NCBI GenBank assembly: GCA_035235625.1
Contig: CP141141.1
Span: 5,570,968-5,634,967, forward strand
DNA: 64,000 nucleotides
From: Saururus chinensis
Taxonomy: Eukaryota > Streptophyta > Magnoliopsida > Piperales > Saururaceae
Direction: 5' to 3'
Shown: one piece after another, positions 34,351 to 46,100 of the stretch
How positions within the stretch are numbered: position 1 is the stretch's first letter
Layout of the letters: every line of letters starts with the position of its first letter
Position numbers and translations under genes: made by a program
Notes under the pieces: model-generated
Seen by the model: the letters and a program-made list of their open reading frames with translations, nothing else
Databases searched by the model: none
What the model was told of the DNA's origin: nothing

Positions 34351-35784
34351 CTAACCAACTGTGTGAATGACTTTCTTCAAGTTCTCCACAAAGTTGGCCA
34401 TAAACTTCCGGTGAATCTCCCCATCCCGGAAAAACTCCATCCACTTCATGTGGTTTGACCTCACAGACTCCCCCGTCTCGTCCTCGGCAGCCCTAGGTCC
34501 CATCACGGCCTCCACCGCCTCACGGACGTCCTCTTTTCCGAAGTGGCCATCCTCATCCCTCCTCCTCACCTCCACGCCGGCCTTCATGTCTTGGCTCACC
34601 AACCTTGCATTCATGTACTGGTCGCCTCTCAGGGGCAGCAGGACCAGCTGACAGTCTTGGACCAGACCCTCGGCCACAGAGCTAAAGCCGGCGTGGTTCA
34701 CAAAGCAGCCCACGCTTGGGTGGGCCAGAATCAGCTGCTGCTGGACCCACCCGGTCCGGACCGCACCCCTGTCCTCCACCCTCTCCTCAAACCCTTCCGG
34801 TAGAGCCTCTTTTAGCTTGGTGGACCCACTGTCTTTCTCTGGGAAATTCAACACAAGAATGAAGGGCATTTTCGTCATTTCGAGTCCCAGTGAGAGCTCC
34901 TTGATCTGATCGTCCCTCAAGAAAGTCTCGCTACCGAAGGAGCAGAAGATGACGGACTTCTCCGGAAACCGGTTCAGCCACTCCGACCAGACTGGATCCA
35001 GCTCCTCTTTTGGCTGTTCGGGAACAACCGGGCCGGCGAGAAGGACCGGTTTTCCTAACTGGGCCTCCATATAGTTGATGTACTTGGCCTCCATTTCCCG
35101 GCAACTCTTGAAAACCACCGCGGTAGCGGCCAGCTGGCAGCGCGCTGCCCGGTCATAGACGCTCGGCCCACCAAACTCCTTGAACACGTAAAGGAAGTCC
35201 CGGGCCTCAAACGTCCTCATACCTCCTGCCGCCAGCCCAGGTGGTGGCCTCTTCATCTCCTCCACCGTTGGGGCGGCTGCACCGGGGGGCATCCTTTCCG
35301 GGGACACGATATAAGCGCCAGATATGGCACTGAACACGGAGAAGAAGAACGATTTGATTCCCAGCTGCGCCGCGATGTGTGGGAGCCAGTTATGGCAGAA
35401 GTCGAAGAAGACGGCTTGCGGTCGAAGCTCTGCGAGGAGGGCCTCGACGTCAGGAGACATCTTGTCCACCGCCAGCTTGAGGAGCTCGGCCATGGCAGGT
35501 GTCATCTCGGCCGTTGACTCAGCGCCCGGTAGGAGACCATCAACTGGCGGGATACGAACGGCAACAACAGAGATGGGATTTTCTGTGGGCGACTTGAGGG
35601 CGGCACTAATGCGCGGAATGTTGCCGGGGGCGGAGAGGAAGGTGACCCTGATGCCAGCACCAGCGAGCTTGTTGGACAACTGGACAAACGGGCTAATGTG
35701 GCCGAAGGCGAACCAGGGGAACATGGCGACGTGGAGCCGGGGATCTACCTCGCCGCCGGTCCATCCGACCTTCTTCTTTTCCAT
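34351..35784 (-). CDS. UDP-glycosyltransferase, UGT79/UGT91-like, copy 2
   Basis: A 477-residue, intronless paralogue of copy 1, on the same strand. By eye the proteins differ at about 28 positions, near 94% identity. The catalytic pair His18 and Asp128 and the PSPG box (Trp346 to Gln389) are intact and the box is identical to copy 1. Residues 321-445 are identical in the two proteins, whereas the N-terminal acceptor domain carries most differences (for example 22, 26, 57, 67, 85, 87, 123, 138 and 160). If the enzymes differ in function it would most likely be in acceptor choice. The start at 35784 (MEKKKVGWTG) is the shared one; an ATG at 35826 would add 14 residues not matched in copy 1. 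No break is seen, so both copies could be active. The acceptor is unknown. Confidence 0.93.
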   Translation of the reverse strand: MEKKKVGWTGGEVDPRLHVAMFPWFAFGHISPFVQLSNKLAGAGIRVTFLSAPGNIPRISAALKSPTENPISVVAVRIPPVDGLLPGAESTAEMTPAMAELLKLAVDKMSPDVEALLAELRPQAVFFDFCHNWLPHIAAQLGIKSFFFSVFSAISGAYIVSPERMPPGAAAPTVEEMKRPPPGLAAGGMRTFEARDFLYVFKEFGGPSVYDRAARCQLAATAVVFKSCREMEAKYINYMEAQLGKPVLLAGPVVPEQPKEELDPVWSEWLNRFPEKSVIFCSFGSETFLRDDQIKELSLGLEMTKMPFILVLNFPEKDSGSTKLKEALPEGFEERVEDRGAVRTGWVQQQLILAHPSVGCFVNHAGFSSVAEGLVQDCQLVLLPLRGDQYMNARLVSQDMKAGVEVRRRDEDGHFGKEDVREAVEAVMGPRAAEDETGESVRSNHMKWMEFFRDGEIHRKFMANFVENLKKVIHTVG

Positions 35785-36590
35785 CACAGAAACTTGCTCT
35801 GCCTGTGAGTGGTAAAGAGGGAGCAATTGACGGCCGCTAATCAGTGTTGTTATTCTCTCGTGGCCAGTGATGGTATGCCTGGTGTCGTTCCCGATGAAAA
35901 CATACGACTACTTCTTACAAGTGGGTTATTCATAGGTTTATTTATCTAATAAAAGTAAGTCGGATGTGCCATCACTTGAGCTGTCATGAACACGTTTCTG
36001 CTTTTATGTGAATGCGCAATCAGCTAATGTCAGCTATTATAATGTGCAAAAAATGAGGTTTACATCTCAACAGCAGGCGTTGGCTGATTGAGGGTAAGAT
36101 TCGGGTTTTGTCAAACTTAAATTTGATATTATTTAAAAAATAATAACTTAGACCTGTGTCGACCCAAATACCCCTAACCGAACTTGACCTATGTTTATAA
36201 TTAAAAAAATATTTTTTAATTAATTTTTAAAAAAATTAAAAAATATTATTAAAATATAAATAAAAAATTAAACAATATTATATTTATAACTTTATTTTGT
36301 TAGATTGGATTAGATTACTTAAAATCCAAACCCAACTCGAATACTTATTCCGGTTAAGTTTTACAACCTATGAGAATGATGTTTAGTTTTACTTATATAC
36401 CTAGCCCAAGTGATATACCTAGCCCAAGTGACATCCCTAGACATGATAAAGACAAAATCTCAACGAAGATCCTCTCCTGCAAGTCTCATTTAAGCTTGGC
36501 TTCTTGCGCATAGAAATACTTATGATAAGGATTATCACAATGTTTAAGACCCTCTTATGCTTTTTTTAATGTGTCTATTTCCGCCCTAAC
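35785..36590. promoter_or_regulatory. Upstream flank of UGT copy 2
   Basis: Unlike copy 1, this flank is not interrupted by the Harbinger-type element. It matches the distal flank of copy 1 at 35935-36065 and 36470-36570. Between these, about 36090-36460, is an AT-rich insertion (attaaaaaaatattttttaa) not present in copy 1. No TATA box can be assigned with confidence. Confidence 0.55.
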
Positions 36591-37326
36591 AAAAGCTCAA
36601 TACCTCTTAAACTCTTAAACACACTAATAAAAATTATAATATTACTTATGTATACCCCTATCCACACTCATGATATTTTAAACTTAAAACAAAACAAAAG
36701 GTCAACTCCCTCTCCAGTGTTGGAGATACCAACTTTTGGCACCAGTAGACCAACTTTCGGTGTTGGCACTATCTAGCACTAACTAGCCGTGGCCCTCCTC
36801 TGGCCTTGGCACCGGTGCCAATGCTGATAGAAATACTTATTCCAAGCTCACTGTGGCCAGCCATGGTGAACCGACGCTACAGGCCATAGGTCTCTCTGGC
36901 AAGAGGAAGCCTTTAGTTAGTGATCACATTGGCCAAAGGTAGCCCCTAGTCGCGGATCGCTAGGGTTTACCTATGGCCAAAGGTGTGCCTCCAGCTAGAG
37001 GTCTCCACCTCTGGCGAGAGCAACCTCTGGCCAGAGGCAATGATCAATCTGGCCAGAGGTCCATCTCGGGCTAGTTTGCTATGACCATGGTGATTGGCTG
37101 GTCTCTGCAGCGGCAGTTGCTTGTACTAGCATCGGAGAAAAAGGGGGGAGGGGGAATAGACACTTTTTTTTGTGGTGGGGCTACAACAAGTATGAAAAAG
37201 ATGATAATTTAACATCAAAATTTCTTTGTTACGATGCTAGACGTGGCTGCAAAAGCTCCATTTACAAATGGGTAATACTTCAAAAGCAAACATGGTAACG
37301 AATCACCTAATTACACATTAAGGACA
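36591..37326. other. Intergenic DNA with a GC-richer, degenerate GGCCAGAGG repeat patch
   Basis: From about 36700 to 37110 the sequence repeats variants of ctggccagagg (for example cctctggccagagg and tctggcaagagg), together with paired ggcaccggtgcc words. This is a locally repetitive, GC-rich patch in AT-rich DNA. Such patches are common in subterminal regions of DNA transposons, but no ends were found, so the origin is unknown. Confidence 0.45.
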
Positions 37327-40300
37327 TGTAACACCCCGACTCGAGCCGGGGTCCAAAAATCTCTAATAAAAAATTCTTCTTTCTTAAATAAGGAATCATT
37401 ATCTATGTACGAGAGGTACAACGTTTATCTACGTACCACAAAGCTTTAAAGCTTCATTGTACGTAGACTCGAGTTGTATCAATTATATATACCCAACGAA
37501 GCTCCAAAGTTTGTTGCATGTAAATCAAAATAAAACTTATAATTATAATTAATTTGGATCGGGTCAATGTTACTTTGCCGTTAGTTGCCTATGGACGTAT
37601 TGGATAATATTTACCATATTATTCTAATACGATCGGATCTGAACGAACTTCTGCTTAACGACTATTGCATACATCATGCATCACAAAATTATATACATTA
37701 AATACACATATACTGATATTTAATTGAAGTCATACTGAAACTCAACCTATCGGAGACAAGTGAAAGTTAATAAATCAACAAAATCACACATCTTGCTCTA
37801 CTATAGAGCGGAACATAACACTGTCACAACCACACATTTCTCTCTGACACAGAGAAGAACACCACATGGACACCATCACATGTCATGCCTTACCTCAGAG
37901 CGAACAGAACACACAATTACATGTCTCGCTCTACCCCTAGAGCGAGACCGAACATATCAGGTCGTATTAGCACATATCATTACTAGGCATATCACATCAT
38001 AGCCTAGAATATTGTAATACAATGGATCGAAGCATAACATGATATCTCAAAACATATCGGATAAAGCATAACAAATCAATTCAAAATAGAACATCTCAGC
38101 ATACATCATATTAGAGCAAATCATACATCTTATTTAGTATAATATTATCACAAATTAAGATGTGCATACATATGAGTCATTTAACATCCTAAGTTAACTA
38201 CTTAGGATGCATATGTATTCTTAAACTCATATTAAAACAGAAGGTCAGAAATACATACTCATAGGAGACACTGAAAGTGGCAACGTTTAGAGCTGTTCGT
38301 TTCTTCAGAGCATCCTCCTTTCAGGTTTGAAGATGGCGGGCAGAATCACCTTTGAAGTAGGTGGATGTAGCATCCTTTCACGTAGAGATGCTCCTTGCTT
38401 TCCATGCTCGGAGGTGATAGACAGGACATCCCCTTTTCAGAGATGTTTTTCTCCTTTTGTGCTTATGAACTGTGGACGGAGCCTCCCCTTAGCTTGGGGA
38501 TGCCTCTCTTACTGGGTGGCTCTTCGGTGGATGACAGAGCCTCTCCTACTCCATATCGCTTCTCTCGTTGTGGCCCGGTAACTACGAACAGAATCCCCTC
38601 TTGTTCTTGACCCCTTTTTCTTTCTCAGGAGCTCAAGGACAACGAGCAGGGCCTCTCCTTGTCTCGGGGTGTTTTCACCTCATATAGTCGCTAACTCAGA
38701 GAACAGACATGTAAGGTCCCTGATTTTTCTACAATTTTCTGAGATTTTCTTACCATTTTTTTGGTCATTTTTGGCGGGAAAATGTGACGCTTTGGCGTAT
38801 TCGTATTTATGTATTTTCCCCATATTTATACCCGTAGAGTCGGGTGTGGGGCTTAGTCGTGGGCTGTGGGCCGCACTGCGCGCTTTCGGTGTGAATTTTA
38901 GACTCACAACGTGTGACCATGTGGTACGTGTGTGTGAGGACATTTTTAGAAAAAAAAGAAAGGAAAAAACATATCGGCTCGGTCGAGCCCGATCTGGAAG
39001 CCGCCAGAAGGAACATAGCCGCCCCATCTGCACCTGTGCTCCAGCGACCGGCGGCCACCAGCAGTACTCCAGGCCATCACCGCCAGTTCCACCTCGGTGG
39101 TGCGATGCCAAGGGGCCACCACCCTGGCCCCCACGGCCGCGTCGCCCTCCTTTCCAGTTAGCCTCCCTCTGTCTGTGAATTGCGTTTCCGCCGCCGCCGT
39201 GGGCCGCCAAAGGCCGGCCGGCCACGGCTCCGCCATGGGCCGGCGATGGCGGGAGGAGACTCCTCCCGGCCCATGGGGCCTCTGCTCTGCCGCCTTGCCC
39301 TCTTTCCCCCTCTCTGCCATGTTTTCGCCGGAGTTTTGTTTGGACAAATTGGGGGCCGCCGACTGCGAGCCACAGCCGGCTGTGCTCTGTTCGGCCCCTC
39401 CTTGCTCCAGCGACGGCGATGGGCCATCTCTCCCAACCCCGGTTGGCCTCCCTGCGGCTCCACCATTTTTCCCCATCTCCTCCCTTGTTTCGCCAGTTCA
39501 CTGTGTTGATCCAACAGTGACCGGCGGCTGTGAGACACGGTCGTCGGGACCTCCTTTCGACTCCTCTGTGGTCCGACAAAGTCAGAGAGACACCCTACCC
39601 GATACGGTTTCGCCTCCGCCCTCCCTCTTTACTCCGGCCAGTACATTTTATCATACAATTTTCCGGTGGGTTGTCTCCGTTACCATTGGCTTGTGAGGGC
39701 AGCCCGGCTGCTGTGGGCTCCACCCCGGCCTGGCGATGCCCCAAGGCTGCCCCACCCACCTGGACCGGTTCAGCCTCCGTCCCCTCCGTATCTCCCTTGC
39801 TTAGTCCGGGTGTCCCTTATTTTTGGTCTACGTTTGTTTTAGACCGTGTGACTGACGTTATCAGTCGGACGCCGGATTTGATTTAGCGGATCCTTGTCCG
39901 GCTCCGCCCCACCCCGGTGACACCAGTGGGTCACCCTAGCTTGGCCCCACCTAACCCGGTGTTATTGCCTCTAACCTGTTCCCTTCCTTGTGGCCCGTAG
40001 CCGCAATGGGTTCCGCTCACAAACATATTTGCCCGTTGACCCCTCTTGCCCAATTTACGCCGTTGGTACCGGACGGCCTCTGGCAAGAGTTTGTATTTCT
40101 TACCTTGACAGAAGGTGGACGAGTTTACCTGCACAAGCCTTGGCCAGTGACGGCCTCATGGCCTTTGCTCGACCTTGAACCCTCTTCCTGCTCTCTACCG
40201 TGCGAGATGCACAGCCGCCCGCACCATGGGTATTGGTTGTGGGTGGCGATCGGCGATGTCGCCGCTTAGATTGGCCACTGCTAGGGCCATATCCCTGTTG

Positions 40301-41039
40301 GCTTTTGTGGGCCTTGAGTCGCCTCATTTCAGCCCTCTCCCCCGCCCTTTGGGTCGTGTGTGCATGTGGCCACGCGTGTACTTCTGGGTTTAGGCACCGC
40401 ATTCGCGCCTCCTGACCATCGGTTGGCTTTGCCATCGAGTGGAGTTGACACATAGCCCTCCACCACCTCTCCTTTGTTCTCAAACATTGCCCCACGCTCT
40501 CCGCCCGTATGTGGGCCCATGTTGATCCGAAATTGTCGCCGTTGGGTGCTGTCCACGGCCAATTTCGACGTGTTGTGGCCGGCTGAGCACGTCTTAGCCA
40601 CCGGCCAACCTTCAGTGAGTACACCATCGACCTATGGTCGCATCGCCACTTATGTTGGCATGATATTTCTCTTGGCCGCCCTAGTGTGCTGCCGTGGATC
40701 GCGGGTTTTATCGCATTGATTTCTGACACCCTGTTTGGCCGTGACTAGTTTGGTGCTCCCTAAACCCTCGGGACAGTAGCTCTCTCAGCCAGGCAATGGT
40801 TTTAATCGCCAACTCCGCCGCCGCCGCCACTGTCGTGTGCTCGCCATCAAACGTCATGATTACGAGGTAGGAGAGCTTTGAACTCGTAAATTCATGAAGC
40901 ATGCTTTGAATGAGTAGCAGCATGCTAGGATTGTATGATTCTATGCTCGGATGTTAAGTAACGATCCGATTGTATGATGTGTGTGTAAGCATGATTGTAT
41001 GGTATGATTGATATGCATGAGATGTATGCATGTTTTATG

Positions 41040-41320
41040 GATGTGGATTATGTATGCGCTAGCGATGGCTAGCAAATATGTCAGTATGCTACGTATGTGT
41101 TATGCATGTGCTAGTGATGGCTAGCATGCATGTTTGAAGTATGTATGAATATGTGTGCATGTGCTAGTGATGGCTAGCGTGTATGTTTGATGTATGCACG
41201 TGCTAGTGATGGCTAGCGTGCATGTTTGACGTATGTATGAATGTGTGCATGTGCTAGTGATGGCTAGCGTGTATGTTTGATGTATGTATGCACTAGTGAT
41301 GGCTAGTGAGCATGTTTGTA
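41040..41320. repeat. Minisatellite in copy E: tgctagtgatggctagcgtg units
   Basis: About six units of roughly 40-60 bp contain gctagtgatggctagc followed by a catgtttgatgtatg-like stretch. The gctag and ctagc words within each unit are self-complementary. Confidence 0.85.
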
Positions 41321-42029
41321 AGTTACATATGCATGACCGTATGTGTATGTTATACGTATGTGTGAGACATACGTATGTATGATGCCTTTTTGCCTATGCT
41401 TTGGATGTGCGTAAGTGTATGTGGGCAGAGGTATGGGCGATGGATAGTAAGAGGTGACAGAGACTTTGTCTAGATTTGGATAGGGGTGTGTAAGCGTATG
41501 ACGGATGGCAGATGATATGGGTATGACGGGTAAGGTTTGTCAGATAGTAAGAGTGTTCATAATTGTACAAGCATAACGTACATATTATGAAGTGAAAAGT
41601 AAGTATAATAAGTGAGATACAAGTAAGAGAGCGACAACTGGGTTGGCTTTGAGGAGCGTTATTTGAGGATAACAGTGTAAGATGATTTGGCCATAAGATG
41701 GATGGCGAAGTATGTAAGACTGTAAGGGTATGTTGTACGATGAGTTTTGTCCATGATGTGGATGGGTAAGTGAAGTCTGCCGCCTTGACAGACTAGGGTT
41801 TCGATCGGGCTCAGCTTTGGTTTGACCAGTCGAGGACTGTGAGTTTGTGTGGCATAATTGTACCGCATAATCTACTTAATTCAAACTTGAATTATAAGCA
41901 CAACTAATGATAGCGTTGTGAGTTTGAGATCTGAGGGTTCGAAGGATTAAGTTCCGTATTTGAGCTGGCCGCTAATGAGTCGGCCGAGCATTTATCATGT
42001 CTTGCCATGGTGTTTATCCCGCTGGATGT

Positions 42030-42290
42030 TGTTTGTGTGTTGTATAGAGCACCAGACGTCTGATGCTCTACTAAGAGCGATGTTGTTTTTGATTTGGTCT
42101 GCATGTTGTATCAGCCTAGATGTTTGATGCTCTGTTGAGAGCGATGTACATTTCTGACTTTGTCTGTGTGCTGTATGAAGCCCAGACGTCTGATGCTCTG
42201 TTGAGAGCGAAGTATGTTTTCGATTTGGTCTGTGTGCTGTATAAGCCAAGACGTTTGATGCTCTGTTGAGAGCATTATATGTTTCCGCCC
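42030..42290. repeat. Minisatellite in copy E: about 65-bp units, four copies
   Basis: Units read like ccagacgtctgatgctctgt, then tgagagcga, then a gatttggtctg-type word and a tgctgtat word. Four copies with substitutions lie in a row. The agacgtct word is a perfect palindrome. Confidence 0.85.
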
Positions 42291-42465
42291 AAGAGTGGCA
42301 CTGCACGTTTCTGCCCAAGTGGCACTATATATTTTCTGCCCAAGAGTGGCAATGGCACTATAAGACCCATTATGGTGGGCAATTCTTTGGCACTATAAGA
42401 CCCATTATGGTGGGCGATTCTATGGCACTATAAGACCCATTATGGTGGGCAACTGTATGACCCCT
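42290..42465. repeat. Minisatellites in copy E: tctgcccaagagtggca and a 35-bp unit
   Basis: First come three short units (tctgcccaagagtggca-like), then three units of about 35 bp containing ggcactataagacccattat and ggtgggca. The arrays abut. Confidence 0.85.
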
Positions 42466-42689
42466 TATGTGTGGGTGTTTATGTTTGCACGCTCAAGTAA
42501 GTAGTATCATGGATCTACTCTTACCTGTTTGATCCAGTGCCCCATGAGCATTGGTGTGCCTTACCTTTGGAAAAGTCCATGGCTTCTAGTCACTCCCCGG
42601 AGGTTAAGGTGTTGCCTCAGTGGCATTCTTTTCCTTTTCGACGTTGGAGCCTATTAGTTGTAATGAGCTTCAGTGGTCATTGATATGTG

Positions 42690-42920
42690 TATGATTATAT
42701 GTATGAGTATGACTGTATGAGTGTGAGTACGACTGTATGTGTATGAGCAGGACTGTAAGAGTGTGTATGAGTAGGACTGTAAGTGTATGAGTATGAGCAC
42801 GACTGTAAGTGTATGTGTATGAGCACGACTGTAAGAGAATGTGGATGAGCACGACTGTAAGAGAATGTGGATGAGCACGACTGTAAGAGTATGTGTATGA
42901 GTTTGATTGTACGAGTAAGG
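42690..42920. repeat. Minisatellite in copy E: gagcacgactgtaagagtatg units
   Basis: About nine units of 24-30 bp with core gagcacgactgtaagag. The array is free of stops over long distances on the minus strand, which explains open frames rich in His, Thr and Tyr there. Confidence 0.85.
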
Positions 42921-43014
42921 TCGTACATGTATGCCTATGTTGTATGAGTATGCGTACAGTGGTACGAGTAAGTTGTATGACCCTGGATAAGGATGTTTAT
43001 GTAAGTTTGATTTG

Positions 43015-43165
43015 ATAGTATGATTTTGGCACGATGGTGCCTTTGGTATGATTTTGGCACGATGGTGTATTTGGTATGATTTTGGCACGATGGTGCCTTT
43101 GGTATGATTTTGGCACGATGGTGCCTTCGGTATGATTTTGGCACGATTGTGCATTTGGTATGTTT
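43015..43165. repeat. Minisatellite in copy E: 29-bp units, five copies
   Basis: Units of tggtatgattttggcacgat followed by ggtgccttt, five times with small changes. The ggcac and gtgcc words in each unit can pair. Confidence 0.9.
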
Positions 43166-44744
43166 GTATGAGTTTGAGCATGATATTGGTATGCTTCTGC
43201 TTCATGTTTGAATTGCATGATGCATGTATTTTTGAACTTATTGAGTTCACCATTTGGGATTTCCCCTACTGGGTATTTTCCTACTGAGTATGAAAATACT
43301 CACCACCCTACTTTTTAGCCCCATGGTACGGGAGGTTTTGCAGGTTTTGCGGAGAGCTCTTGGTGATGGACGCTCGTTTCAGCGGTGGATTGATTCCCGT
43401 TGACTCAGGTATTTGCTTCTCTCATTGCGAGTTTTGTTTGTGCCACGATCTGATATATTGGGTGAGACGAGACGTCAAGATGTTTATTCTGGACTTTCAA
43501 TTGGATTAGTCAGTGGACTGTTATTGGACTTGCATTCAGGGACGCCTGGGAGTGATTTGTATTTAAAAGTCTATGATCATAGCAATTTATTCGTATGTGT
43601 GTTTTCGAGTAGCGCCTGAGGATATTTGATTTGACAGTACGATGTTTAACCATATGATGTTTTAAATTATAAACTGTTTATACAAGTTTTGATTTTGTCG
43701 TTTTGACTCCGATTTATCGTAGGAAAAAAAAATTCTATGAGTTTTAAGAAAAAGGGATGAAAAATCTCGGGCGTTACAAGACCCTCAATTGGATAGAACA
43801 CACTCGATTCACTTAAGAATGCCTATTAAATAGGCTAAATTGGAGTCAAAACGATCAGAAATAGAGAAAGAGAAGTTCTCTGGTGCTCAAGGATGACATG
43901 CATAATCTCTTCTTGTCCTAGGAAGTTTTCTCCTCATACAATCTCCAACTCAAAGAAAAGGACCCCTCCATTGCATAGAGCATGCTCGATTTAGTTAAGA
44001 ACACCTCTTGAATGGGCTAAATTTGACGTAGAATGCTTAGAAATGTGAGAAAATAAAATTCGTTGATGCTAGAGGGCGATGACAAGGTTTCTCCTTATCT
44101 TTGGGCTTTTCTTCTTCGTACAGTCTTCAAATTAAAGAAAGGACCCTTCCATTGTGTAGAGCAAGCTCAATTTACTTAAGAACGCCTCTTGAATTGGCTA
44201 AATCAGACTCAAAACACTCAAAAAGGGAGAAAACGTAGTTCTAACCAAAAAATAGCCTCAAAAGCCCTTAAATAAGGTTTAGCGCAGTGAAAACTGTAGA
44301 GCCGCAAAAAATGGCAGCGCCCGCCATTACACACGGTGTGACACCTCCGTGTAACGCGCGTAGAGAACGCTAGTTACACGCAATGCCCTTTTTTTGTTTT
44401 TTTAAATGTTTATCTTCAAACGCGCGTATCTTTCTACCCCGGATTCGAATTTGCGCATTCTTGGTACTGTTGGACTCATATCGACAAGCCCTTCAATACT
44501 ATCCCACTTAAAGAAGTATATCGTGCCCTTTTAACTGAGTCTTGCCTTGATTGCATGCTCCCCGAGGTCGTAACTTTCAGTCCTAACCTCCGTTTCGCAC
44601 ATTTTTTGATTTGTTACGCTCGTTTCTTCAAGCTCTACACATATACAGAGGTTTCAACCTCTAAAACCTTCTAAAAATTTTCAAAGCAATACTAATTACC
44701 TCTAACCTCTTTAATTAGATGTAATAAGAAAACAGGGTATTACA

Positions 44745-45149
44745 GGATAGTCCTCTAATTTAACCTAAAATGAGTTTAAAATGTTTTTGTCATTTGTTTA
44801 TTACGCTTGTGAATAAATCTACATACTGTGCTTCTCATTTGCATTTTACTAACAAAAGGAAAAATTAGTAATTGGTCGTTTGACTGGGTTGTATTAATCA
44901 GCAATAAGTTGAGTCCCTTTCTAATTGATATATTAAGTTTAATAGGAATTTTAAAATTTTGAAAAGGGACAACAAAATTACAATTAATCGCAATTTCCTT
45001 TTTCAAAATACAATAAGTATCCCCTGTCCCTATCCCTTACCCCAATTTTTATTCCTTTGCTTCTTCCACGATATTGCCTCTTCCACCAATGAAATGTAAT
45101 CAACTAATGATGCTTCACCAGTGTAGGTGCTAGTTAAGTTTCACAAGCT
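44745..45149. other. Intergenic DNA between copy D and a copia-like LTR
   Basis: AT-rich; no gene, RNA or repeat boundary beyond the 5-bp flank of copy D was found. Confidence 0.4.
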
Positions 45150-46100
45150 ATTCGATAATAAGGAATGTGTGAGTTTAATATCCATCTAATCGACATAGCA
45201 AACATAAGATTGCTCTTAAAATTAATACTTCGATAAGTAAGAATTAAGAGTTCTAGCCTTTATGCGTAGAATTTTTTCTATAACGAAAATAATAAAACCC
45301 TAATCTTTATGCGCATTCACGATTAATCAATCTATCAAACCATAAAGCAAAAACATTCAAATCACACATAAATACACAATTATTTAATATAGAAAACCCA
45401 AACTCGGGTAAAAAACAATGGCAATCCCAACAAAGAACCAAATCAATGCACTACTAGGAAGCAAGACAATTACATGGACACAACCAAACCACCAACCTTT
45501 GTTTTAACTCTAATACAAACTCATTTTCTTTAGATCTCTACAAATTCTTGTTGTTGTTAGCCTTTAAGTCTTCTCTCTCAAGCACTTTAAACTTTAATCT
45601 CTCATTACTTTGTCTTTGTCTTCTTTTAGCCTTCAACAAGCTTCTATTATTGTTTTGACTTTAGCCTTTGATTTCTTCAATGCATAATTTAAGAATTTTT
45701 GTAACTCTTCTTTGAAACTTCTATGTGAAATCTCTTCTTTAGTTATGGATCAACATCATAAATCACCATTGATCTTTTTTTAAAAAAATTTGTGAATTCT
45801 CAAGGAAAGGAATAAGAAAATGTCTCTCCCTTCTTCTCCAATTTTTCTAGGTTTTTCTCTCTTCAATGTCATCACTTCTTATCTTTTATATAGGTCTCCA
45901 AATGATTTAGATCTTTGACTTCAATAAGAAAATAAATCCAATTTGGAATAGCCTATTTAGGGCAACTAAAATTGTTAGTGATCGATAGTTTCAAGCAGTG
46001 ATCAATCGCTCATTATTTTCTAAACACATAACTCTTTGAGTGATCGATTAGTTATGAAGCAATGTTCAATAAACTCTCGGCTTCATTTAACAAAGGGCTG
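45150..46100 (-). mobile_element. Ty1/copia-like LTR fossil, reverse copy
   Basis: A reverse-oriented relative of 15690-16860. In order it shares gagtttaatatccatctaat, the aagagttctagcctttatgc block, accataaagcaaaaacattc, a run of ctcttctttgaaac-type words, and gtgatcgatagtttcaagca. No protein is recognisable and it is broken. The copia-like label rests on the purine tract seen beside the related copies. Confidence 0.45.

Larger units (their letters stand above)
38710..43778 (+). mobile_element. Solo LTR, long-LTR gypsy (copy E), nested in copy D
   Basis: The ends are TGTAAGGTCCC at 38710 and CGGGCGTTACA at 43778. The flanks are AGACA (38705-38709) and AGACC (43779-43783), one mismatch. At 5069 bp it is the longest of the set. 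A tatttatacc box near 38822 and a late block (tactcaccaccctac, then ggtacgggaggttttgcag) match the plus-strand sense of copies C and G. It holds a GC-rich stretch (38960-40720) and a chain of different minisatellites (41040-43160). No transposon protein is recognisable. Confidence 0.75.
37327..44744 (-). mobile_element. Solo LTR, Tekay/Del-type gypsy (copy D), containing copy E
   Basis: The ends are TGTAACACCCCG at 37327 and GGGTATTACA at 44744. The flanks are GGACA (37322-37326) and GGATA (44745-44749), a 5-bp target duplication with one difference. Its own sequence is about 2.35 kb and follows copy B closely at both ends, including gaggtacaacgtttatctac near the start and the ccgcgaggtcg-like and cctccgtttcgc words near the end. 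Sense is minus. It has no coding region and no partner LTR. Older than copy E, which splits it. Confidence 0.8.

Noticed and set aside
38680-39579. Minus-strand open frame of 299 codons in a GC-rich block
   Set aside because: High GC makes long open frames common; frames on the other strand are equally long, none has a known motif, and the block is inside a solo LTR.
42654-43253. Minus-strand open frame of 199 codons with His/Thr/Tyr repeats
   Set aside because: It lies over two minisatellites of copy E and its repeats mirror the DNA units; no independent support.
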